Shown: positions 1-5,567, numbered from the stretch's first letter. The stretch is DNA of 5,684 nt from Phormidesmis priestleyi (GCA_003242115.1 QBMP01000098.1:1-5684), one strand, 5' to 3'. The notes: generated by a model not told the origin, from the letters alone. Numbers and translations: made by a program.

Positions 1-512
1 GGCTGGTTCATTTTTTGTGCCGCTAGCTGACCGACGGTGACCATTAGCTTGGATTGTTTTTCAGCTAGGTGTAGTGCCTCATTTTGCTGCTTAATCAGCT
101 CATACGTTTCTGAGGCGCGGGCAACGACATGCTTCAGCTCATCCGGGTCCCACGGTTTGGTGATGTAGCGATAGACTTGGCCCGCATTAATCGCATCGAC
201 TAGATCTTCTACATCGGTAAATCCGGTGAGAATAATGCGCACCGTATCTGGAAACTCAGGTACGGTTTTGCTCAAAAACTCGGTGCCTTTCATCTCCGGC
301 ATTCTCTGGTCAGAGATGATGACCGCAACTTCACCTTCACTAGCAAGTACTTTGAGCGCCTCTGTGCCGCTTTCTGCTCGCAGCACCTTAAAATCTCGGC
401 GAAAGGTGCGATAGAGCAAATCTAAATTGTCGGGTTCGTCATCCACGACAAGCATTCGAGGCTTGACGGAAGGAATGTAGCTGGCCAAAGTCAGCGGGCT
501 AATGGCGCTCAT
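1..512 (-). CDS. Response regulator, N-terminal receiver domain (partial, runs off left edge)
   Basis: This is the first 170 codons of a two-component response regulator; the C-terminal output part lies outside the window. The translation starts MSAISPLTLASY and enters a CheY-like receiver at about residue 19 (RMLVVDDEPDN). The acidic pocket is D24/D25, the predicted phosphoacceptor is D68 in VIISDQRMPEMKG, the switch Thr is T96 in IILTGFTD, and the conserved Lys is K119 in YITKPWD, so all phosphorylation residues are present. Residues about 134-158 are polar and likely form a helical or coiled-coil linker to the next domain. The ATG at 512 is the only ATG/GTG/TTG after an in-frame upstream TGA; no Shine-Dalgarno is evident. 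The SDQRMP/TGFTD/YRYITKPWD pattern is that of receivers found in front of HD-GYP, histidine kinase, cyclase or phosphatase modules; which one follows cannot be seen. Confidence 0.93.
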   Translation of the reverse strand, partial: MSAISPLTLASYIPSVKPRMLVVDDEPDNLDLLYRTFRRDFKVLRAESGTEALKVLASEGEVAVIISDQRMPEMKGTEFLSKTVPEFPDTVRIILTGFTDVEDLVDAINAGQVYRYITKPWDPDELKHVVARASETYELIKQQNEALHLAEKQSKLMVTVGQLAAQKMNQ

Positions 513-570
513 GTGATTATGTGCTCGGTGAATAGGCTGGTTGCAAGCAGTGGCTATGCCGGGTCAGGGA

Positions 571-602
571 GCCTGGGCTATGCCTTATCAGTAAGCCCAA
601 GC
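571..602. other. Imperfect inverted repeat in the VOC gene / response regulator gap
   Basis: GCCTGGGCT (571-579) and AGCCCAAGC (594-602) can pair over 9 positions with one non-Watson-Crick pair, around a 14-nt loop. It lies downstream of the VOC gene and upstream of the response regulator gene, both on the minus strand. No T-run follows on the minus strand; a short TTTT follows on the plus strand. It could be a weak terminator or a structured leader, but function is not supported. Confidence 0.3.
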
Positions 603-612
603 TTTTATCAAA

Positions 613-634
613 AATAACCTTTCCTAATAACCTT
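613..634. promoter_or_regulatory. Direct repeat AATAACCTT x2 upstream of the response regulator gene
   Basis: AATAACCTT occurs at 613-621 and again at 626-634, a 13-bp period. It sits in the AT-rich stretch about 100-120 bp upstream of the response regulator start, where a promoter for that gene would be expected. Two direct copies at about one helical turn resemble a binding site for a dimeric regulator. A related CTTAACCC lies at 645-652. The spacing does not fit the 11-bp period of the cyanobacterial Pho box, so no regulator is named. Confidence 0.3.
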
Positions 635-665
635 GTAACGACTGCTTAACCCCATGCCGGTGGAC

Positions 666-1043
666 TTACGGCGCTGCTTCATCGACCTGCAAAAGCTCAA
701 CGACGTTGCCATCGGGATCTTTGACGAATAGCGCCGCCCTGCCGGATGAACTCATTTGAAAAGGCACTTGGCGATCGCTCAAGTCGCGCTTGATGCTATC
801 TAAGTGATAAGTGGCAAAGGTGATGTGCGGATGTCTGCCCCATTTTTCTTCGCGGGTGGGCTGGCTGGCCCAGTCGCTGACAATGAGATGAAGCTGAAAG
901 TCGCCAATTTGGTACCAAGTGCCGGGGAAGGTGAGCGATCGCGCCACCTTTTTCAGGCCAATTACCTCTGAGTAAAAAGCTTCGGCCAAGGCCAGATCGC
1001 TGACCTGCACAGCTACGTGCAGCGGATACAAAATATCGGCCAT
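666..1043 (-). CDS. VOC superfamily protein (glyoxalase / dioxygenase fold), single domain
   Basis: A 125-residue vicinal-oxygen-chelate protein, the usual length for the single-polypeptide family with two beta-alpha-beta-beta-beta modules. Module 1 starts at YPLHVAVQVSDL (about residues 6-17) with helix AEAFYSEVIGL. Module 2 starts at HPHITFAT (71-78) and ends in FVKDPDGNVVELLQ (106-119), the classic C-terminal signature. Likely metal ligands are H9, H52, H73 and E116, so a metal site seems intact. Family members include glyoxalase I, extradiol dioxygenases and fosfomycin- or bleomycin-resistance proteins; the substrate cannot be told from sequence. The ATG at 1043 has GGAG at 1052-1055, 8 nt upstream, supporting this start. 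The gene is divergent from the SGNH hydrolase gene. It is probably a soluble cytoplasmic dimer (family knowledge). Confidence 0.92.
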   Translation of the reverse strand: MADILYPLHVAVQVSDLALAEAFYSEVIGLKKVARSLTFPGTWYQIGDFQLHLIVSDWASQPTREEKWGRHPHITFATYHLDSIKRDLSDRQVPFQMSSSGRAALFVKDPDGNVVELLQVDEAAP

Positions 1044-1127
1044 TGTGTCGTCTCCATTACGGTTTCACCTTATTATCTACGGGGTGTGTGTAAAGGCGCT
1101 GGCCAATGAAAGGATGACGGTGCAGGG
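1044..1127. promoter_or_regulatory. Divergent promoter region between VOC and SGNH genes
   Basis: This 84-bp spacer must hold the 5' signals of both divergent genes. For the VOC gene, the minus strand has a GATAAT -10-like hexamer (plus coordinates 1072-1077) and a GGAG ribosome binding site (1052-1055). The only -35-like hexamer, TTTACA (1089-1094), is 11 bp away, too close for a standard sigma70 promoter. For the SGNH gene, AGGG at 1124-1127 touches the ATG at 1128 but is 6 nt before a second ATG at 1134. Confidence 0.4.
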
Positions 1128-2105
1128 ATGGCAATGAAGATAGAGATGCTGCTAGGAACGATCGCGCTGGTTCTGTTACTGATGGTATTGATCGCTGAGC
1201 TAGGCTTGAGAATTGGCTTTGGCTTTGGCAATCCGCCGCTCTACATTGGCGATGAGCGCATTGGCTATCTGCTAGCGCCTAATCAGAGCGTGCGCCGCTA
1301 CGGCAATCTGATTCGCATTAACGAATATTCTATGCGGGCTGATGCGATCGCGCCTTTACCCAAACCCCACACGCTACGAATCTTACTGCTCGGCGATTCA
1401 CTAGCAAACGGCAGTTGGTGGACGGATCAAAGCAATATTCTGTCGGTGCGGATTGCTCAGCAGTTGCAGGCTGATTTACCGGCTGATTTACCGGCTGATT
1501 TACTGGCGGACTATCAGCAGGTAGAAGCGCTGAACGTGTCGGCCAATTCTTGGGGGCCGCGCAATCAAAAAGCTTATTTAGATGCTTACGGTACGTTTGG
1601 TGCAACCGTGATCGTGCTGCTGCTCAATACCGATGATCTCTTTGGAACTCAGCCAACGCCGCTACAGGTGGGCCGTTCTAACAGCTACCCCGACCGTAAA
1701 CCTGTGTCCGCTATTGCCGAAGTGCTCAGCCGCTATGCCAAAGCTAAGCCGATTCCGGGTCTTAAAGAAATTGAGGCAGAAGGGGGCGATCGCGTCGGTA
1801 AAAACCTCGAAGCGATTGACGGCATTTATCAAAAAGCGATCACCGATGGCAGTCAGTTTATGCTCGTGCTCTCTCCGCTGAAGCGAGAGCTTCCTGGCCC
1901 GCGTGACTACGAACTCGTGGCTCGTCAGCGTCTGAGCGACTGGGCTGTGGCCGCTAAGGTGACGTATTTAGATCTGCTCAAGCCCTATCAGCAGCAGCGT
2001 GATTCGAGCCGTCTGTATCGCGATCATATTCACTTAAGCCCGGTGGGGGATGAGTTTGTAGCAGGTGCGATCGCCCAAGCCATCACCGCCTTACTGGCCA
2101 TTTAA
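1128..2105 (+). CDS. Membrane-anchored SGNH/GDSL-family hydrolase
   Basis: A 325-residue protein with an N-terminal hydrophobic helix (about residues 7-24, LLGTIALVLLLMVLIAEL), likely an uncleaved anchor placing the catalytic domain outside the cytoplasmic membrane. The SGNH blocks are visible: block I ILLLGDSLANG with nucleophile S91; block II around NVSANSWG with G143; block III LLLNTDD with N167; block V RDHIHLSPVGDEF with D299 and H302 (DxxH). The full catalytic set therefore seems present. The family includes esterases, lipases and polysaccharide O-acetyl esterases or transferases; the substrate is unknown and an envelope glycan is an inference. ATG 1128 is the first start after an in-frame TGA, but ATG 1134 has better spacing from AGGG and would remove only two residues. 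A 12-bp tandem repeat lies inside the gene. The stop abuts that of the convergent dehydrogenase. Confidence 0.85.
   Translation: MAMKIEMLLGTIALVLLLMVLIAELGLRIGFGFGNPPLYIGDERIGYLLAPNQSVRRYGNLIRINEYSMRADAIAPLPKPHTLRILLLGDSLANGSWWTDQSNILSVRIAQQLQADLPADLPADLLADYQQVEALNVSANSWGPRNQKAYLDAYGTFGATVIVLLLNTDDLFGTQPTPLQVGRSNSYPDRKPVSAIAEVLSRYAKAKPIPGLKEIEAEGGDRVGKNLEAIDGIYQKAITDGSQFMLVLSPLKRELPGPRDYELVARQRLSDWAVAAKVTYLDLLKPYQQQRDSSRLYRDHIHLSPVGDEFVAGAIAQAITALLAI
1469..1504 (+). repeat. 12-bp tandem repeat, 3 copies, in frame within the SGNH gene
   Basis: GGCTGATTTACC occurs at 1469-1480 and 1481-1492, and as GGCTGATTTACT at 1493-1504. The unit is a multiple of three and adds repeated Ala-Asp-Leu-Pro to the protein (residues about 115-125), in a stretch between catalytic blocks I and II that probably forms a surface helix or loop. 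It looks like recent replication slippage that keeps the frame. Confidence 0.9.
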
Positions 2106-2120
2106 CTACTGGCCATTCAA
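2091..2120. repeat. 15-bp tandem duplication spanning two abutting stop codons
   Basis: TTACTGGCCATTTAA (2091-2105) is followed at once by CTACTGGCCATTCAA (2106-2120), 13 of 15 positions identical. The first unit is the last five codons, including TAA, of the plus-strand SGNH gene. The second unit, read on the minus strand, is the last five codons, including TAG, of the dehydrogenase gene. Each unit contains the palindrome TGGCCA, so a transcript from either strand could form a 6-bp hairpin with a 9-nt loop over the stops. There is no intergenic base and no T-run. Confidence 0.8.
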
Positions 2121-3245
2121 TGAACCCACGCCCAGCGTCCTGGGCTCTAGCACCGAAATCAGCTCAGCCTGCGACTTCCAGGCTTGACCATCGAGCGCCA
2201 TCTGCTCAATCACACTGGCTAGCCGCAGCGCCTTCAGCGCCTGCTCTCCCCCTACAGACGGCTGATCGCCCCCGCGCACACAATTTACAAAATGCTCAAG
2301 CTCAGCGTGCAGCGGCTCCGTATTACTCGTATACACCTGCTCAATCAGCCCATCCTGGCGATACATCACCTGACCGTAATCAGCCATACAGTTCTCAGTC
2401 GTCTGCCGATGAATCAAAATTTTATTATTTAAAAAATCTGCCTCCGTCAAAGAATTGCGGCAGTGAGCCGAAATCGTTCTAATTTTGCGGTGAGTCACCT
2501 TACTGGCCGTGACCGTTGCGACAATGCCATTGGCAAATCCTAGCGTCGCCGTCACATAGTCTAAAAAAGGAGAATTATGGCCCTTGCAGCCGCTAGCTGT
2601 GAGCTTAGCAACGGGTGAATTGGCTAGCTCCAAGATCAGATCAATGTCATGAATCATCAGATCCAGCACGACTGAGACATCGTTTGCCCGCGCCGAATAG
2701 GGGCTCATCCGCCGAGCCTCAATTGCCAGCATATCCTCTGTTTTCAGCACATTGTGCAGCTCTTTAAATGCTGGATTAAAGCGCTCAATATGACCCACCT
2801 GCAAAATGCAGTTATAATCAGCCGCCGCATTTACCAGCGACTCAGCTTCTGCAATGCTGGCCGCAATCGGCTTTTCAATTAACACATGGACGCCAGCTTT
2901 CAGGCAGTTCATCCCGACTGAATGATGCAGCCGCGTGGGGACTGCCACACAAACCGCATCTACATAAGGTAAAAGCTTGGAATACTCTTCAAAATAGTGA
3001 ACTTGATACTTACTTGCCGTTTCTAACCCCCGCTCTACATTGACATCTGAAACGCCAACTAGCTGCACATCTTTGAGCCGAGAAAGCACCCGAGCATGAT
3101 GCTGGCCCATACTACCAATGCCAATCACCCCAATTTTTATCGGTTTAGGGCGGTTGCGGTTATGGGGTTGAGCCTCAGCTAGCGGTGGCGCATCAGCTAA
3201 TAGGCAAGCGTCAGCATTGGCTAGGGGCAGCGGTTGGCTTGGCAC
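2106..3245 (-). CDS. Gfo/Idh/MocA family NAD(P)-dependent oxidoreductase, sugar-nucleotide dehydrogenase type
   Basis: A 379-residue dehydrogenase. The Rossmann nucleotide-binding motif is KIGVIGIGSMGQHHA (residues 37-51; G42, G44, G47). The family signature EKP is at 124-126 with catalytic-type K125. GHIERFNPAF (151-160) and DLMIHDID (195-202, with H199 and D200) follow, leading into the alpha/beta C-terminal substrate domain. The GHIERFNP stretch is, as I recall, shared with members acting on UDP-sugars such as UDP-GlcNAc 3-dehydrogenases, so a nucleotide-sugar substrate is a reasonable but unproven guess. The start codon is GTG at 3245: TAA TAA lies in frame just upstream and AAGAGG sits 9 nt before it (plus 3255-3260). 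The first 34 residues are an unusual Ala/Leu/Pro-rich extension; the family normally begins only a few residues before the Rossmann fold. Expected in the cytoplasm. Confidence 0.92.
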   Translation of the reverse strand: MPSQPLPLANADACLLADAPPLAEAQPHNRNRPKPIKIGVIGIGSMGQHHARVLSRLKDVQLVGVSDVNVERGLETASKYQVHYFEEYSKLLPYVDAVCVAVPTRLHHSVGMNCLKAGVHVLIEKPIAASIAEAESLVNAAADYNCILQVGHIERFNPAFKELHNVLKTEDMLAIEARRMSPYSARANDVSVVLDLMIHDIDLILELANSPVAKLTASGCKGHNSPFLDYVTATLGFANGIVATVTASKVTHRKIRTISAHCRNSLTEADFLNNKILIHRQTTENCMADYGQVMYRQDGLIEQVYTSNTEPLHAELEHFVNCVRGGDQPSVGGEQALKALRLASVIEQMALDGQAWKSQAELISVLEPRTLGVGSLNGQ

Positions 3246-3262
3246 GCTCTCAAACCTCTTTT

Positions 3263-3316
3263 ATTAAAAGAAAACAGCTTATCAAAAGAAAACAGCTTAT
3301 CAATAGAAAACAGCGG
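3263..3316. repeat. 18-bp tandem repeat, 3 copies, upstream of the dehydrogenase gene
   Basis: ATTAAAAGAAAACAGCTT (3263-3280), ATCAAAAGAAAACAGCTT (3281-3298) and ATCAATAGAAAACAGCGG (3299-3316) are head-to-tail copies; the first two differ at one position and the third is more diverged. On the minus strand they fall 18 to 71 nt before the GTG start, directly upstream of its ribosome binding site, so they would be in the 5' leader or promoter. Confidence 0.9.
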
Positions 3317-3377
3317 CAGCCCTATTAAGAACCGTCGGGATATAAATCGGACTACTGTAGGTCGGTATGTAAACAGT

Positions 3378-3383
3378 ACTATA
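3378..3383 (-). promoter_or_regulatory. Candidate -10 element for the dehydrogenase gene
   Basis: On the minus strand TATAGT is preceded, 17 bp away, by TTCGTC, a poor match to a -35 hexamer. It would give a leader of roughly 125 nt containing the 18-bp repeats. A second -35-like TTTACA lies just downstream on the same strand, without a well-spaced -10. Weak evidence only. Confidence 0.25.
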
Positions 3384-3498
3384 GAAATTCTAATTAATAT
3401 GACGAAGCTCACTCTCAGATGGGGCGCTGATCCCATCGTTTAACGGTGGTTTCAAGCTTAAGGCTACCTCTACCTATAGCTTAAATGAAGTGATCAGT

Positions 3499-3521
3499 AA
3501 AACATTGGCCGCTAACAGCCA
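3499..3521 (-). terminator. Candidate rho-independent terminator, minus strand
   Basis: Read on the minus strand, TGGCTG TTAG CGGCCA forms a 6-bp stem (one G-U pair) with a 4-nt loop, followed by ATGTTTT. It lies just past the stop codon of the Lys-rich small ORF (3535), where the transporter transcription unit would be expected to end. The stem is short and the U-tract brief, so it would be a weak terminator. Confidence 0.4.
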
Positions 3522-3534
3522 CATTGAAGAGTGT

Positions 3535-3654
3535 CTACTGACGCCGATGCTGCTGTTGGGGGCTCTGCAACGCTTTTCTCAGCGCTACAGCTGCCTTAGG
3601 TTTTTTATGAGGCGTTTTTTTATTAGGTGCTTTTCCTGTCGTTTTGGCGGTCAT
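3535..3654 (-). CDS. Small Lys-rich ORF overlapping the CNNM gene stop (ATGA)
   Basis: A 39-codon frame begins with ATG at 3654-3652, sharing ATGA with the TGA stop of the CNNM-type gene, and ends at TAG (3535-3537). The translation runs MTAKTTGKAPNKK...PHKKPKAAVALRK...QQQHRRQ: eight Lys, three Arg and no acidic residue. It resembles the Lys/Ala-rich tail of the preceding protein (KAADKAAGKATSKAIAKK). Three readings fit: a translationally coupled micro-protein; the lost end of the tail, separated by a single-base indel; or a -1 slippage product, since the A6 run at AAA AAA CGA lies just upstream and the -1 frame is open through this ORF. No function is recognised. The strongly basic composition would suit nucleic-acid or anionic-lipid binding (inference). 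I am unsure it is a separate gene. Confidence 0.45.
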   Translation of the reverse strand: MTAKTTGKAPNKKTPHKKPKAAVALRKALQSPQQQHRRQ

Positions 3655-5141
3655 TTTGCTGATCGTTTTTTGGCGATCGCTTTGCTCGTTGCCTTACCGG
3701 CAGCTTTGTCGGCGGCTTTGCGCACAGTCGCTGGTGCGAACGCGTTTGTCAGCACAATTTCTTGATGGGGCCGGTGAACCTGAATTTTTTTGAGCTTTGG
3801 GCCTTCGGCGGCAATGACGGTAAATTCTAACTCTTGGCCCATACAGCAATAGCGTAAGCGCTCGTTGACCGGAGGGATTTTTTGCAGCTCAAAGATGATG
3901 AAGCCGCCCAGGGTGAGATAGTCATCGCGGACTGGCAGGGTGATTGATAGCTGCTGATTGACGTCTTCTAGGTCGGTTTGGGCGGGGAAAATTACGGTGT
4001 GGCTATCTTTTTGAATAATTTGGGCTTCGGGAGAAGTGTCTTCGCGATCGCCCATAATTTCAGCCGTTACATCGCGCAGCGTAACCAGTCCTGCCGTCCC
4101 GCCATAGGGATCAACAACGATGACCATTTCCCTTCCAGTTCGCTGCATTTGGCTCAAGAGGTCATTGAGTGGCAGGTTTTCGGAAACGACCTGGGCAGGT
4201 AATAGCCAAGGCTCAATTAAAGTGTCGGGTTTGAGCGCTCCGGTGGCTAAAGGCGCAGCCAAATCGTTGAAGTGAATGATGCCGATGATGTGGTCTAGTG
4301 ATTCGTTCGTGACCGGGTAGTGAGAGTGCCCTGAGATCACAATTTCGTTGAGCAAGTCTTGAAAAGTTGCAGTTTTTGGCAGCGCGGCGATGCTGGTACG
4401 CGGCACCATGATTTCTTCTACCGTTGAGCCGCGAAATTCAAAGACATTGCTCAAAATTTCGCGCTCTTCCTTTTGTAGCTCTGGAATTTCGGTGATAGTT
4501 GTGATCAGCAGCCGCAGCTCTTCGGGCGTAACTCTGCCGTGCTGCTCAGGATTGGCTTTGATGCCGATGACCGAGAGCAGTAGCTGAGTGGATTGGCCGA
4601 GTAGCCAAACTAAGGGGTTGAGCAGTCGGGCAATAGTGAGGCTGGGCTGGCCAAGGACTCGGGCAATTTTTTCGGGATAGAGCAACGCGACTGATTTGGG
4701 ACAGAGTTCGCCCAGCACAATTTGCAGATAGGCGAGCAGCAAAAAGGCAACAGGGGTTGCGACTGAATGCGAGAGGAAAAGCGTGAGATCAGAAGGGGCA
4801 GGCAGTCGGATTAGCCAGTGCTTGATCAGTGCGGCCATCGTATGTTCGCCGATCCAGCCAAGGGCAAGGCTAGACAGGGTGATGCCGAGCTGGGTGGTGG
4901 AGAGCAGGTTGCTGAGCTGCTGCTGAAGTTTTTGGACGGTCTGGGCCTGAACATCGCCCGTGGCGACGAGCTGATTGATGCGCGATCGCCGCACTGAAAC
5001 AATTGAGAACTCAACCGTCACAAAAAAAGCATTCAGCGCAATCAGCATGACAACTGAGGAGATGCGAACTGCTATTTCTTGCAAAGTTAGGGGATTTGGA
5101 TTAATTAGCAATGCCGAAAGCAGCAGGGCACTCGGAGCCAT
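3651..5141 (-). CDS. CNNM/CorC 'hemolysin family' membrane protein (DUF21, CBS pair, CorC/HlyC domain)
   Basis: A 496-residue integral membrane protein. The CNNM (DUF21) transmembrane domain spans about residues 25-200, with hydrophobic helices near 25-46, 80-95, 124-146 and 165-192. The motif GELCPKS (144-150) matches the conserved GE-x-x-PK of the family's ion site. A CBS pair follows (about 243-300 starting at IMVPRTS, and 308-365 including DPYGGTAGLVTLRDV), then a CorC/HlyC domain (about 376-455). Homologues such as CorC and CNNM proteins export Mg2+ and are controlled by nucleotide binding to the CBS pair; the old name 'hemolysin' is misleading. Mg2+/Co2+ efflux is therefore inferred. 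Residues about 473-496 are a Lys/Ala-rich tail that is not part of the family core. The ATG at 5141 has no clear Shine-Dalgarno. The gene lies 85 bp downstream of the 82-aa membrane protein on the same strand. Confidence 0.92.
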   Translation of the reverse strand: MAPSALLLSALLINPNPLTLQEIAVRISSVVMLIALNAFFVTVEFSIVSVRRSRINQLVATGDVQAQTVQKLQQQLSNLLSTTQLGITLSSLALGWIGEHTMAALIKHWLIRLPAPSDLTLFLSHSVATPVAFLLLAYLQIVLGELCPKSVALLYPEKIARVLGQPSLTIARLLNPLVWLLGQSTQLLLSVIGIKANPEQHGRVTPEELRLLITTITEIPELQKEEREILSNVFEFRGSTVEEIMVPRTSIAALPKTATFQDLLNEIVISGHSHYPVTNESLDHIIGIIHFNDLAAPLATGALKPDTLIEPWLLPAQVVSENLPLNDLLSQMQRTGREMVIVVDPYGGTAGLVTLRDVTAEIMGDREDTSPEAQIIQKDSHTVIFPAQTDLEDVNQQLSITLPVRDDYLTLGGFIIFELQKIPPVNERLRYCCMGQELEFTVIAAEGPKLKKIQVHRPHQEIVLTNAFAPATVRKAADKAAGKATSKAIAKKRSAK

Positions 5142-5198
5142 AGCGCTGAAACAAAGAGATCTAATAAATTAAAGGCTGATGTAAAGGCGGTGATGATT

Positions 5199-5223
5199 GA
5201 TCGGCCAGATAGTTAGCCAGATC
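5199..5223 (-). other. Hairpin just after the 82-aa protein gene
   Basis: On the minus strand GATC-T-GGCT and GGCC-GATC can pair over 8 bp with one bulged T and an 8-nt loop. It starts 3 nt past the stop of the 82-aa gene. No U-tract follows, so it is more likely a processing or stability element, or chance, than a terminator. A TTTACA -35-like hexamer lies downstream, before the CNNM gene, without a convincing -10. Confidence 0.3.
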
Positions 5224-5226
5224 AGC

Positions 5227-5475
5227 TTAGTTACCGCTATCGATGCGGGCTTTGACATCTGCAAGCACTTTATTTTCGTCGAGGAGAACGAGCTTGCCAT
5301 GCTGCTCACCGCTGCGGTTAGCGGTAGCTGCATTAGATGGCCGGGTTTCTGGCTGTCTGACACCTGTTAGAGCCTGTCTTCCTAGCGCGTATCCCCAAGA
5401 GGAGCTAACGATGCCAGCGCCAAACATCATCGTCAGCAAAATCAGGGTGAAGGCAACGGCTGGATTGATTCTCAT
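5227..5475 (-). CDS. Small single-pass membrane protein, uncharacterised
   Basis: An 82-residue protein that I cannot assign to a named family. Residues 1-30 (MRINPAVAFTLILLTMMFGAGIVSSSWGYA) have a short basic start and a hydrophobic helix, fitting an uncleaved anchor. Residues about 38-58 are polar and probably disordered (QPETRPSNAATANRSGEQ). The C-terminus KLVLLDENKVLADVKARIDS looks like an amphipathic helix with alternating charges, possibly a protein-contact segment. With the N-terminus cytoplasmic or outside undetermined, topology is open. The ATG at 5475 gives a typical membrane-anchor start; no Shine-Dalgarno is visible. It precedes the CNNM gene on the same strand, so co-transcription is possible, and it is divergent from the tRNA gene. 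Organised hydrophobicity and a sensible start make it a likely real gene. Confidence 0.75.
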   Translation of the reverse strand: MRINPAVAFTLILLTMMFGAGIVSSSWGYALGRQALTGVRQPETRPSNAATANRSGEQHGKLVLLDENKVLADVKARIDSGN

Positions 5476-5567
5476 AAGGGAAGGTTTCCGGACAGGATAA
5501 GCGGTGATATTCTTGGGAGTCTACCCGATCTTGACCTAAGTTAGCTGGTTTTTTTAGCTGGGCCTTT

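Larger units (their letters stand above)
3246..3534. other. Non-coding stretch, leader of the dehydrogenase gene plus downstream region of the transporter operon
   Basis: These 289 bp hold no convincing gene. Reading frames exist on both strands across 3221-3443, but they consist of the tandem repeat and low-complexity sequence and have no family features. The segment contains the AAGAGG ribosome binding site (3255-3260), three 18-bp repeats (3263-3316), a possible minus-strand -10 hexamer (3378-3383), the imperfect palindrome TAGAAATTCTA (3382-3392) and a candidate terminator (3499-3521). Confidence 0.6.
771..4989. repeat. HIP1 palindromes (GCGATCGC), eight dispersed copies
   Basis: Exact GCGATCGC octamers begin at 771, 935, 1344, 1786, 2067, 3673, 4044 and 4982, about one per 700 bp, all inside coding regions. 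Chance expectation is about one per 65 kb. This is the highly iterated palindrome of cyanobacterial genomes and the main evidence for the source lineage. Confidence 0.95.

Noticed and set aside
226..414. 62-codon plus-strand frame over the response regulator
   Set aside because: Antisense to the receiver domain with all its conserved residues.
1330..1605. 91-codon minus-strand frame with QPVN repeats
   Set aside because: The repeats are the antisense of the 12-bp array in the SGNH gene, which has clear family motifs.
2120..2482. 120-codon plus-strand frame just after the SGNH stop
   Set aside because: It lies wholly antisense to the well-supported dehydrogenase gene and has low-complexity, non-family composition.
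3365..3379. GTATGTAAACAGTAC as an NtcA site
   Set aside because: The GTA...TAC arms are 15 nt end to end, one more than the GTA-N8-TAC consensus.
3221..3443. Two overlapping frames of about 70 codons on opposite strands over the 18-bp repeats
   Set aside because: Openness follows from the 18-bp (multiple of three) A-rich repeats; neither has a ribosome binding site or recognisable domain.
3592..3622. Terminator-like GCCTTA...TGAGGC stem followed by a run of seven T on the plus strand
   Set aside because: No plus-strand gene ends here, and the T-run is the complement of Lys AAA codons in the minus-strand small ORF. A chance by-product is the simpler explanation.
3490..3765. 91-codon plus-strand frame antisense to the transporter tail
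   Set aside because: It is a shadow of the Lys-rich codons on the minus strand (Phe/Arg/Cys-rich), not a plausible protein.
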